Positions 34,776 to 42,236 of a DNA stretch of 64,000 bases are shown one piece after another. Numbering within the stretch: the first letter of the stretch is position 1; each line of letters opens with the position of its first letter. The DNA is from JADJEK01 sp052034255 (GTDB lineage: Bacteria > Planctomycetota > B15-G4 > JADJEK01), in the NCBI GenBank assembly GCA_052034255.1, contig JBPOIU010000067.1:41724-105723 (forward strand), read 5' to 3'. Made by a program: the position numbers and the translations under genes. The notes below the pieces were generated by a model. That model was not told the origin of the DNA. It worked only from the letters and a program-made list of their open reading frames with translations, and searched no databases.

Positions 34776-36038
34776 ATGATCGACGTCGACCAAGCCCTCC
34801 ACATCGTCATTTCCACTGTGCGGCCCCCGCCTCCTCGGGAGGCGGTTCGGACACCGTTGCAAGAGGTAGTGGGGCGGGTGCTCGCCGAGGACGTGTTGGC
34901 CGACGCCGACTTGCCGTCGTTCTCGCGCTCGACGATGGACGGCTTCGCGGTGCGCGCGAGCGATACGCAGCGCGTCGGAGCGCGTTTGCGGATCATCGGC
35001 GAATCCGCGGCCGGACGGCCGTTCGACGGAGTCGTCGCGGAGGGCACCGCTGCCCGGATCTTCACCGGCGCCGTCGTTCCGGCGGGCGCCGATGCCGTGA
35101 TCCAGGTCGAACGCACGAAATCGGACGCCGATCACGTGCTGTGCGAGGCCGCGCTTCGGCTCGGTCAGAACATCTCCCGACAAGGTGAGGACGCACGTGC
35201 CGGCGATGTGCTCATCGCACGCGGGACCCGGTTGACGACCGGCCACGTCGGTTTGTTGGCGACGGTCGGAGCGATCGAGCCGTCGTGCCTCCCCGCGCCG
35301 CGCGTCGCGATTCTCGCGACCGGCACCGAGTTGGTCGACGCGCGGACCAAGCCTCGGGCCGGACAGATCCGAGAATCGAACGGCGTCGCGCTGTCGGCGC
35401 TCGTGACGCGGACGGGCGCGCGCGTGGTGATGCTGGAGCGCGTGCCGGACGATCGGGCGACGATCCGTGCGGCGACCGAGAAAGCGCTCGCCGCGGCCGA
35501 CGTGGTGCTGCTGTCGGGAGGCTCGTCGGTCGGCGACTACGACTTCACTCCCGAAGTGCTGGCCGGACTCGGGGTCGTCACGCACTTCGATCGGATCGCG
35601 TTGAAGCCGGGCAAGCCGACGATCTTCGGTTCGCGCGACGATGCCGATGGCGACCGGCGCATCGTGTTCGGTGTGCCGGGCAATCCGATCTCGGCGTTCA
35701 CCGTGTTCCACCTGTTCGTGAAGCCGGCGCTGGCCGCGCGCTTCGGTGCCCGACCTCCAACGCGACTGCGCTTGCCGGCCGTTCTCGATGCCGCCGTGAA
35801 GCGCGTCGCGGAGCGCGAGCAAGTGCTGCCCGCGGTGCTCACGTTGCGTGAGGACGGACTGCATGCGCGGCATTCCGGCTGGCACGGCTCGGGGGACGTG
35901 ACTTGCGTCGCGCGCGCCAACGGATTCGTGTTCGTCGCGGCCGGCGCCGGGGAAGCGGCTGCCGGTGAGCGCGTCAGCGCACTGCCACTCGACGCGGGCG
36001 GTCCCGAGGTCTTCGAATTCCTGTTCCACGACGCATGA
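34776..36038 (+). CDS. moeA: Molybdopterin molybdotransferase MoeA
   Basis: A 420-residue MoeA that inserts molybdate into adenylylated molybdopterin to finish molybdenum cofactor. Conserved blocks are LPSFSRSTMDGFAVRA, IFTGAVVPAGADAVIQVE, VAILATGTELVD, the MoaB/MogA-like active loop VVLLSGGSSVGDYDF, and PGKPTIFG with VFGVPGNPISAFTVF. The domain order and length are standard. Its last four bases overlap lnt (ATGA), an unusual pairing since Lnt acts on lipoproteins. No molybdoenzyme or other Moco gene is seen in the window. Confidence 0.95.
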   Translation: MIDVDQALHIVISTVRPPPPREAVRTPLQEVVGRVLAEDVLADADLPSFSRSTMDGFAVRASDTQRVGARLRIIGESAAGRPFDGVVAEGTAARIFTGAVVPAGADAVIQVERTKSDADHVLCEAALRLGQNISRQGEDARAGDVLIARGTRLTTGHVGLLATVGAIEPSCLPAPRVAILATGTELVDARTKPRAGQIRESNGVALSALVTRTGARVVMLERVPDDRATIRAATEKALAAADVVLLSGGSSVGDYDFTPEVLAGLGVVTHFDRIALKPGKPTIFGSRDDADGDRRIVFGVPGNPISAFTVFHLFVKPALAARFGARPPTRLRLPAVLDAAVKRVAEREQVLPAVLTLREDGLHARHSGWHGSGDVTCVARANGFVFVAAGAGEAAAGERVSALPLDAGGPEVFEFLFHDA

Positions 36039-37672
36039 AGCCATACCTCTTGGCGCTCGTGGCCGCGCTCGCCGTGGTGCTCGCGCACGAACCGTTCCAC
36101 GTGTGGCCACTCGCGTACGTCGGTCTCGCCGTGCTCGCGCATCTCACGTGGGACGACGCGCTGTCGTCGCGCCGCCGCGGCCTTGCGTTGATGCTCGCGG
36201 GAGCGGTCTATTTCGGCGTCGGCTGCCACTGGTTGCTCGAGACCGCGTGGTTCAACTGGATCGGGATGACGGTCCCCGAAGCGCTGACGTTTCCCGCGGC
36301 CGCATTGATCGCGAGGCGCATGCGCGCGTTCGTGCCGCGGTTGCCGCGGGCGTTCGTGTTCGCAATCGCGTTCGGCGCGGTCGAATACGTGCGCGCGCGT
36401 TTCCCGTTCAACGGCTACCCGTGGTTCCTGATCGGTGCGACGCAGCCGGCGAGCATGGCGCAGGTCGTGGCGCTGATCGGGACGTCGGGACTCGGCTTGG
36501 TGCTGGCGTTCGCCGGCGGAAGTCTGCGGGAGTTCGTCGCGCGCCGCCGAGAACCGGCCGCGTTGGCGTTGCACGCTGCGGCGTTCCTCGTTTGTGTCGG
36601 CGGGCTGTTCTCCTACTCGACGTTTTGCGTCGACGTCGACGAGACGGCGCAGGCCCTCGGCGCGCGAACGCGCGTCGCGCTCGTGCAGGGCAACATCTCC
36701 CAACAGTTGAAGCATGCGCCGAAGACCGAGCGCGAGATCCTCACGGTCCAGCTGCGCGGGACGCGTGCGGCGTTGGCGAAGGCCGGCGAGCGCGGATTCG
36801 ATCTGTTGTGTTGGGCCGAGACGATGTTCCCGTACCCGATGGCGCACGACGATGCGCCGGGGACGTGGTTCACGAGCGGCTTCGGCACGGACGACGCACG
36901 GGCGATCGAGCGCGAGTTCGTCGCTGGCGACCTGATGCGCGGCACGTTGAAGGACGCGCATGCGTCGCTGCTGCTCGGCGCGATCACGTGTTCAGGAGCG
37001 ACGCCGCGGGAGCGGGCGGATCACAACAGTGCGCTGCTGTTCGACGCCGAGGGCGTTCGTCGCGGCCGTTACTCGAAGACGCTGCTCGTGCCCGGCGGCG
37101 AGTTCATCCCGTTGCGGTCGATCCTGCCCGCCGTGGTCGATCGTTGGGTCGAGGACGCGGCCGGGTTCTTGCCGCGGCTCGCGCCGGGAGACGGGCCACG
37201 CCCATTCGTGTTGCGTCGACGAGACGGCTCGGAGGCGACCTTCGCGACGACGATCTGCTACGAAAACGTCTATCCCGGTTACGCGGCGGCGGTCGGCGCG
37301 CTCGACGTCGACTTCGTCGTCAATCTCTCGAACGAAGGCTGGTTCGGCGTCAGTTCCGAGTTCGATCAGATGGAGGCCGCGTCGATCCTGCGCGCGATCG
37401 AGATGCGGACCCCGGTGGTGCGTGCGACGAACACCGGGATCTCGGCGATCTACGATGCGTACGGGCGGCGCGTGGCGGTCCTGACCGATGGCAGCGGGAA
37501 GGATCGCGGGATCGAAGGGGTGCTGATCGCGGACGTGCCGCCGCGGCCCGCGGGCAAGAGTGCGTTCGTCCGTATGGGTGAGTTGCCCGCATGGCTGGCG
37601 ACGCTCGCCGCACTCGTCGGATTCATCGGCGGTTGCGTGCGCGCGGGTTACTTTCGGAGACCCCGCTTCTAA
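36035..37672 (+). CDS. lnt: Apolipoprotein N-acyltransferase
   Basis: A 545-residue inner-membrane enzyme that adds the third acyl chain to outer-membrane lipoproteins. The N-terminal membrane region (about 1-200, six or more helices) is followed by a nitrilase-type periplasmic domain with the catalytic triad: glutamate in LLCWAETMFPYP, lysine in RYSKTLLVPGGEFIP and cysteine in TTICYENVYPGY. NLSNEGWFGVSSEFDQ and ATNTGISAIYDAYG are family hallmarks. A C-terminal membrane helix closes the protein. Its presence supports a Gram-negative lipoprotein pathway; a lipobox protein is indeed encoded at 61374. Confidence 0.94.
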   Translation: MKPYLLALVAALAVVLAHEPFHVWPLAYVGLAVLAHLTWDDALSSRRRGLALMLAGAVYFGVGCHWLLETAWFNWIGMTVPEALTFPAAALIARRMRAFVPRLPRAFVFAIAFGAVEYVRARFPFNGYPWFLIGATQPASMAQVVALIGTSGLGLVLAFAGGSLREFVARRREPAALALHAAAFLVCVGGLFSYSTFCVDVDETAQALGARTRVALVQGNISQQLKHAPKTEREILTVQLRGTRAALAKAGERGFDLLCWAETMFPYPMAHDDAPGTWFTSGFGTDDARAIEREFVAGDLMRGTLKDAHASLLLGAITCSGATPRERADHNSALLFDAEGVRRGRYSKTLLVPGGEFIPLRSILPAVVDRWVEDAAGFLPRLAPGDGPRPFVLRRRDGSEATFATTICYENVYPGYAAAVGALDVDFVVNLSNEGWFGVSSEFDQMEAASILRAIEMRTPVVRATNTGISAIYDAYGRRVAVLTDGSGKDRGIEGVLIADVPPRPAGKSAFVRMGELPAWLATLAALVGFIGGCVRAGYFRRPRF

Positions 37673-37709
37673 AGGCGGCGGGTTCGCGGCTCGTCGGGTT
37701 GTTTTTGTT

Positions 37710-37737
37710 TTGACCACCCCGACTTCGAACCTAAGAT
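37710..37737 (+). promoter_or_regulatory. Promoter for the coiled-coil membrane protein gene
   Basis: TTGACC (37710-37715) and TAAGAT (37732-37737) are 16 bases apart, directly after a T-rich run (TTGTTTTTGTTTT). The leader would be about 130 bases. Confidence 0.5.
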
Positions 37738-37871
37738 CCCGCCCCCAATTAGAGCGTGTCCGTGATCTCTGGTTCCGTCTGTCCGGCTCCATCGGGGGCG
37801 CCCAGGTCGCGACGGCTCTACACCGTGACTCGAACTCGCGGTTCTAACCTCCTTCCCACGAGGAACTGTTG

Positions 37872-38714
37872 ATGAGCGGCATCGGCAAACTGTTCGCAGT
37901 TCTCAATCTCGTCTTCTCGCTCGTCGTGCTCGGCGTCGTCGGCGCCATCCTGCAAAAGAGCGACGAGTACAAGCTGAAGTACACCAACGAGCAGACCGCT
38001 CACAACAAGGCGAAGTCCGACTGGGCTCAGGAGCGCTCCGACAAGGACGCCGAGATCCAGGCGCACAAGGCCGAGATCGCGAAGAAGGAAAACGACATCT
38101 CCGACTTGAAGGCTCGCAACGACAGCCTCGAGCGCGAGGGTCAGAACCTGAAGAAGGACAACGACGACCTGCGCGCTTCGGTCTCGAAGCTCGAAGGTTC
38201 GTACGGCGGCTTCACCTCGACGCTCGACGAGCTCCGCAAGGAACTGAGCTCGATGTCGAAGCAGAAGGATGACGCCCTCGCCGCCAAGGTCGAGGCCGAG
38301 GACGCGCGCCGCGCGGCCGAGGACGACAAGACCCGCCTGGAATCGCAGGTGAAGTCGCTGTCGGCGAAGATCGAGCAGATGGCGGCGCAGATCGCGGACC
38401 TCGAGGGCGTGAAGAACGACCTCTCGGCGCAGATCGAAGCCGCGGTCCAGATGGGGTTCGACGTCGCCAAGGTCGCGGCCGCCCCGCAGATCGATGGCGT
38501 CGTGAAGCACATCAACCGCGACCTGAACCTGGTCGTGCTGTCGGTCGGCGCCGATGACGGCGTCAAGCGCGGCACCAAGTTCGAGGTGTACGCGAACAAC
38601 ACGTATAAGGGTCAGGTCGTCGTCGACGACGTCTACCCGGACAATTGCGCGGCGCGCATCGTGCGCGGTGCGGATGCGATCGCGGTGATGGACAAGGCCA
38701 CCACGCGCCTGTGA
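37872..38714 (+). CDS. Membrane-anchored coiled-coil protein of unknown function
   Basis: A 280-residue protein. The ATG at 37872 has GAGGA eight bases upstream. One N-terminal membrane helix (LFAVLNLVFSLVVLGVVGAIL) is followed by about 150 residues of continuous coiled coil rich in Lys, Glu and Asp. The C-terminal domain (about 200-280) is a small beta structure, VVKHINRDLNLVVLSVGADD through GTKFEVYANNTYKGQVVVDD, of a type seen at the end of several envelope proteins. I do not recognise a named family. Its codon use is very regular and its own promoter is good, suggesting high expression. It is followed 29 bases later by a small membrane protein, so the two probably work together in the envelope. 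Confidence 0.75.
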   Translation: MSGIGKLFAVLNLVFSLVVLGVVGAILQKSDEYKLKYTNEQTAHNKAKSDWAQERSDKDAEIQAHKAEIAKKENDISDLKARNDSLEREGQNLKKDNDDLRASVSKLEGSYGGFTSTLDELRKELSSMSKQKDDALAAKVEAEDARRAAEDDKTRLESQVKSLSAKIEQMAAQIADLEGVKNDLSAQIEAAVQMGFDVAKVAAAPQIDGVVKHINRDLNLVVLSVGADDGVKRGTKFEVYANNTYKGQVVVDDVYPDNCAARIVRGADAIAVMDKATTRL

Positions 38715-38743
38715 GCGCGCGGTAGCCGAACGGAGACCACGAC

Positions 38744-38935
38744 ATGGCCGCATCGAAGCGCAAGACCGCTCCCGCAGCGATCGAAGACGTCGAAACCGAC
38801 GAAGAGGCAGGCAACGGACAGGGCTCGCTGGAAACCGGGATCGTCCTGGTCACCGCGATCGCACTCGTGTTCGGAATCGTCCTCGGCCTACTCGAACTCG
38901 GCAAGCACTACGGCGTCGGCCCGTTCAAGGGCTGA
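38744..38935 (+). CDS. Small single-pass membrane protein
   Basis: A 63-residue protein. An acidic, Ala/Lys-rich tail (about 1-28) is followed by one membrane helix, ETGIVLVTAIALVFGIVLGL, and a short KHYGVGPFKG end. GGAG lies a little upstream of the ATG. Translation follows the coiled-coil gene and ends just before a good terminator, so it is a real operon member rather than noise. Function unknown. Confidence 0.65.
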   Translation: MAASKRKTAPAAIEDVETDEEAGNGQGSLETGIVLVTAIALVFGIVLGLLELGKHYGVGPFKG

Positions 38936-38958
38936 TTCCGATCGTCTCGAATCCCGCG

Positions 38959-39001
38959 ACGCTCCTCTGCACTCGACAGGTGCGGGGAGCGTTGCTGTTT
39001 T
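38959..39001 (+). terminator. Intrinsic terminator before mreB
   Basis: ACGCTCC (38959-38965) pairs with GGAGCGT (38986-38992), with an inner GCAC/GTGC stem, followed by TGCTGTTTT (38993-39001). It isolates the elongasome genes from the upstream operon. Confidence 0.75.
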
Positions 39002-39089
39002 GTACCGTGACTGAACTGGGGCCCGGCTGGCGCGGCGCGAAGCGCCGCAGGGCGTGCACGCGCAACTGCATCGACGCGAGGATTCGTTC

Positions 39090-40157
39090 GTGAACGGTCG
39101 GATGTTTCGTCCGCTGGAGTGGCTGATCGGTCGATTCTCGACCGACATGGGTATCGACCTCGGCACGGCCAACACGCTGGTCTGTGTACAGGGCGAGGGG
39201 ATCATCCTCTCGGAACCGTCGGTGGTCGCCGTGAAGAAGGGCACGAACGAGGTTCTCCTCGACGGCAACGCCGTTGGCCTGCAGGCGAAGGAAATGCTCG
39301 GGCGCGTGCCGGGCAACATCGTCGCGATCCGTCCGCTGAAGAATGGCGTCATCGCCGACTTCGAAGTGACGGAGAAGATGCTCCGCTACTTCATTCGCAA
39401 GGTCCACAACCGCAGCTACCTGGTGCGTCCGCGTGTGATCATCGCGATCCCGTCGGGCATCACCGCGGTCGAGAAGCGCGCGGTGATCAACTCCGCCGAG
39501 CGCGCGGGCGCGCGCCAGGTCTATCTCGTGCTCGAGCCGATCGCGGCCGGCATCGGCGCGGGGCTCCCGATCGCCGAACCGACGGCGTCGATGGTCGTCG
39601 ACATCGGTGGTGGCACGACGGAAGTCGCGGTCATCTCGCTGTTTGGCATCGTCACGTCGGAGTCATTGCGGGTCGCCGGCGATGCGATGGACGAAGCGAT
39701 CATCAATTACATGCGCAAGAACTACAACCTGCTGATCGGCGAGCTCACCGCGGAGCACGTCAAGATGAGCATCGGTTCGGCGTATCCGCTGCGCGAAGAG
39801 AAAGAGATGGAGGTCGCGGGACGCGACCTCGCCGCGGGGTTGCCGCGCAAGGTCATCGTGCGCTCCGAAGAGGCACGCGAAGCGCTGTCCGAGCCGGTGC
39901 GCAAGATCATCGAGGCGATCCGCAACTGCCTCGAACAGACGCCGCCCGAATTGTCCGCTGACCTCGTCCACACCGGCATCACGCTGTGTGGCGGTGGCGC
40001 GTTGCTGCGCGGACTCGCGCGCGCGATCGAGGAGGAGATCCAACTCCCGGTGCGCGTGTCGGATGAGCCTCTGACGTGCGTCGCACGCGGCACCGGCGCG
40101 TTCTTGAACGAACTCGAGCTCTATTCGAAGGTGCTCGAAACGGGTGAGGAACTGTGA
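39090..40157 (+). CDS. mreB: Rod shape-determining protein MreB
   Basis: A 355-residue bacterial actin that guides lateral peptidoglycan synthesis at the inner membrane. The GTG at 39090 has GAGGA seven bases upstream; upstream GTG 39054 and internal ATG 39102 are less likely. The actin-fold nucleotide motifs are present: phosphate 1 GIDLGTANTLV, the connect/phosphate 2 region MVVDIGGGTTEVAVISL and the adenosine motif TGITLCGGGALLRGL. The N-terminus MFRPLEWLIGRF is amphipathic, fitting a membrane-binding helix. A GCGGCGC-GAA-GCGCCGC hairpin at 39032-39048 lies in the leader. The following hairpin suggests more MreB than MreC/MreD is made. Confidence 0.97.
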   Translation: MNGRMFRPLEWLIGRFSTDMGIDLGTANTLVCVQGEGIILSEPSVVAVKKGTNEVLLDGNAVGLQAKEMLGRVPGNIVAIRPLKNGVIADFEVTEKMLRYFIRKVHNRSYLVRPRVIIAIPSGITAVEKRAVINSAERAGARQVYLVLEPIAAGIGAGLPIAEPTASMVVDIGGGTTEVAVISLFGIVTSESLRVAGDAMDEAIINYMRKNYNLLIGELTAEHVKMSIGSAYPLREEKEMEVAGRDLAAGLPRKVIVRSEEAREALSEPVRKIIEAIRNCLEQTPPELSADLVHTGITLCGGGALLRGLARAIEEEIQLPVRVSDEPLTCVARGTGAFLNELELYSKVLETGEEL

Positions 40158-40161
40158 CGAT

Positions 40162-40194
40162 GCGCACGTCCAACGCGGGTTGGATGCGCGTTTT
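40162..40194 (+). terminator. Attenuator-like terminator between mreB and mreC
   Basis: GCGC-ACG-TCCAAC (40162-40174) pairs with GTTGGA-T-GCGC (40179-40189) around GCGG, followed by G and TTTT (40191-40194). Located 5 bases after the mreB stop, it would reduce readthrough into mreC. Confidence 0.6.
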
Positions 40195-40279
40195 CGGCCC
40201 CTGAGTCATTTTGCCCCGCGTCGGGGGCGGATCGCCGGAGCGGACGCGTGCGTCGTCGCGGCTCGCGTTGGATCGACAC

Positions 40280-41584
40280 ATGAGCGCTCGTTTCCCGGCT
40301 GGGTTGCTCGTCGCCGGATTTGCGGTGCTGTCCCTGACGCCCGTCGCGCCCGCCCTCGTGCGCGATCTCGACGTGCTCGCACTGCACGCCTACCGCCCGT
40401 TCGCGTGGCTCCTGCGCGAAGTGCGCGAGCGACGACTCGCGAACGAGCCGAACCTGCCCGGCGGTGACGAAGTGGTTCGCGCGCTGCTCGCGTCGGCGCG
40501 CGATCGGTTGGCCGAGCGCGATGCGGCGCTGTCCGACGGTGCGGCGACGTTGCCCGGCAAGCGGTCGTTCGCGCTGGCTCGTGTCGTGGCGGTCGACTCG
40601 CGGACGCGTCAGCTCTTGATCGACACGGGGAATCGCATCCGACCGTCACCGGGCGATGCCGTGTTGGCGGGGAACCAAGCCGTCGGCACGGTCGACGAGG
40701 TCGACGGCCCGTTCGCGACCGTGAAGACGCCATGGACGCCGCGCGCGCGTTTCGCCGCCGAGTGCGGTTCGGGCGAGCCCGACGACCCGCGCATCCGATT
40801 CGTGACGATCGGCGAGGCGCGCGACGAGTGGATCGCCGCCGTGTCGAGTGCCGAGGGCAGGTTGTCGACCGCCCGCGTGCTCGACGTGAAGAGCGCGGAT
40901 GTCTCGGATCTCGTGCCGGCGTCCACGGGGTTGCTGCCGCCGGGCTTCTTCTTCGGGACGATGGAAGCCGACCTCAAGACCGCCAAGACCGGACTCACGA
41001 CCTACTGCGTGCGTCCGATCTTCGATCCCCGCTTGCTCGACGCCGTCGTCGTGGTCCACGAGGGGCCGTTCGAGACGCTCGGCGAGGACGATTTCGAAGT
41101 CTCCTCGCTCGATCGGCTCCCGACGGCGCAACTCTCGGCCTGGCGCGAGGGCGAGGCCCTGACCGGGGCGGGAGCCGGCGCCGCGCCACGCGGCGCGCCC
41201 GTGGTCGCCGAGGACATCTTGCTCGGGTTCGTGGACGCCGCGCTGCTCGGCGCCGCGAAAGTGCGCGGGATCACCGACCCCGGGCAGGAGCACACGTTCC
41301 TCGTGCTGGGCGACTCGTCGAGTCGCACGATCGTCTGCACCTCGGAGCGGCGCATGCCGCACGGCGGTGCATTCCGCTACCTGGGCGGTGGTGAGCCACC
41401 GCGCGCCGGAGAGATCGTCGTCACCGCCGGTCGCGGCGTGCACGTCCCGCGGGGCTTGCTGGTGGGGCAAGTCCTTCGAACAGAAGGAGATACGTTCGAG
41501 GTTTCACGACCGCCGGAGCGGCCGTGGCGACCGGTCGAGGTGATGCGCCGTTCGGTGGAGCCGCGTCGCGGCTTCACTCCGTGA
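40280..41584 (+). CDS. mreC: Rod shape-determining protein MreC (divergent)
   Basis: A 434-residue protein placed between mreB and mreD. An N-terminal membrane helix (ARFPAGLLVAGFAVLSLTP) is followed by a periplasmic region with a short helical segment (about 50-100) and beta-rich domains (ALARVVAVDSRTRQLLIDTG; GDAVLAGNQAVGTVDEV), the layout of MreC. It is longer than typical MreC (about 280-370 residues) and weakly conserved, so the name rests mainly on position plus topology. Start at ATG 40280 because it precedes the membrane helix directly. MreC scaffolds PBP2 in the periplasm, and the PBP2 gene follows mreD. Confidence 0.75.
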   Translation: MSARFPAGLLVAGFAVLSLTPVAPALVRDLDVLALHAYRPFAWLLREVRERRLANEPNLPGGDEVVRALLASARDRLAERDAALSDGAATLPGKRSFALARVVAVDSRTRQLLIDTGNRIRPSPGDAVLAGNQAVGTVDEVDGPFATVKTPWTPRARFAAECGSGEPDDPRIRFVTIGEARDEWIAAVSSAEGRLSTARVLDVKSADVSDLVPASTGLLPPGFFFGTMEADLKTAKTGLTTYCVRPIFDPRLLDAVVVVHEGPFETLGEDDFEVSSLDRLPTAQLSAWREGEALTGAGAGAAPRGAPVVAEDILLGFVDAALLGAAKVRGITDPGQEHTFLVLGDSSSRTIVCTSERRMPHGGAFRYLGGGEPPRAGEIVVTAGRGVHVPRGLLVGQVLRTEGDTFEVSRPPERPWRPVEVMRRSVEPRRGFTP

Positions 41585-41591
41585 GGGTCCG

Positions 41592-42062
41592 GTGCGCTTC
41601 GTCCTGTTCGTCGTCTTCACCGCGTTCTTGCTGTTCGTCCAGGGACTCCTCGGGCGCCTGACGACGCTTGCCCCGGACCTCGGACCCATCCTCGCGGTCT
41701 ACGTCGGGTTGTTTGCCCGCCGCGAAACGTCGGCGTGGGCGATCACCGTCGTCGCGCTGTTGCGCAGTGCGTTGGATGCCGATCCGCTCGGCGTCCAACT
41801 CCTCGTCTACCTGCTGCTCGCGGGCATGGTGGATCTCGCGCGGGATGTCGTCTTCCGCGAACGCCTCGCCACCCAGGTCGTGATGTCGTTCGCCGCGGGA
41901 TCGGTCTACGTCGTCCTGAAGTGGGGGCTGGCCGCCGCGCTTCCGGCGTCGATCGGTTTGGCGACTCCGAGTCTGCTGAAGCTCGCGTTCGCGACGCTGT
42001 CCGCGACGCTGTTGGCGCCGCCGGTGTTCGCGCTGCTGCGCTTGTTCCGCGCGTTGCCGTAA
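41592..42062 (+). CDS. mreD: Rod shape-determining protein MreD
   Basis: A 156-residue integral membrane protein with about five hydrophobic segments (FVLFVVFTAFLLFVQGLL; LGPILAVYVGLFA; LGVQLLVYLLLAGMV and others), the size and topology of MreD. It starts with GTG 7 bases after mreC and precedes PBP2 and rodA. Sequence conservation in MreD is low, so synteny carries much of the call. Confidence 0.8.
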   Translation: MRFVLFVVFTAFLLFVQGLLGRLTTLAPDLGPILAVYVGLFARRETSAWAITVVALLRSALDADPLGVQLLVYLLLAGMVDLARDVVFRERLATQVVMSFAAGSVYVVLKWGLAAALPASIGLATPSLLKLAFATLSATLLAPPVFALLRLFRALP

Positions 42063-42168
42063 CGGCGGCACGCCCCGCACGCTCCGCACACGCGGTCGCG
42101 CTCGCCGCTTCGGCACGGCCGCGGCGTCGCCATCCCGCGGATTCCCGAAAGCGCGCGCAGGCGCGCGG

Positions 42169-42188
42169 AACGAGCTTCCACGCTCGTT
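42169..42188 (+). terminator. Possible hairpin between mreD and the PBP2 gene
   Basis: AACGAGC (42169-42175) pairs with GCTCGTT (42182-42188) around TTCCAC, followed by TCTCGCGTGTTCTC. There is no strong U-run; it may be a leader hairpin rather than a terminator. Confidence 0.3.
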
Positions 42189-42236
42189 TCTCGCGTGTTC
42201 TCGCTACCCTTGGCGCCCGGTCGGTGTGGAGCGGGA

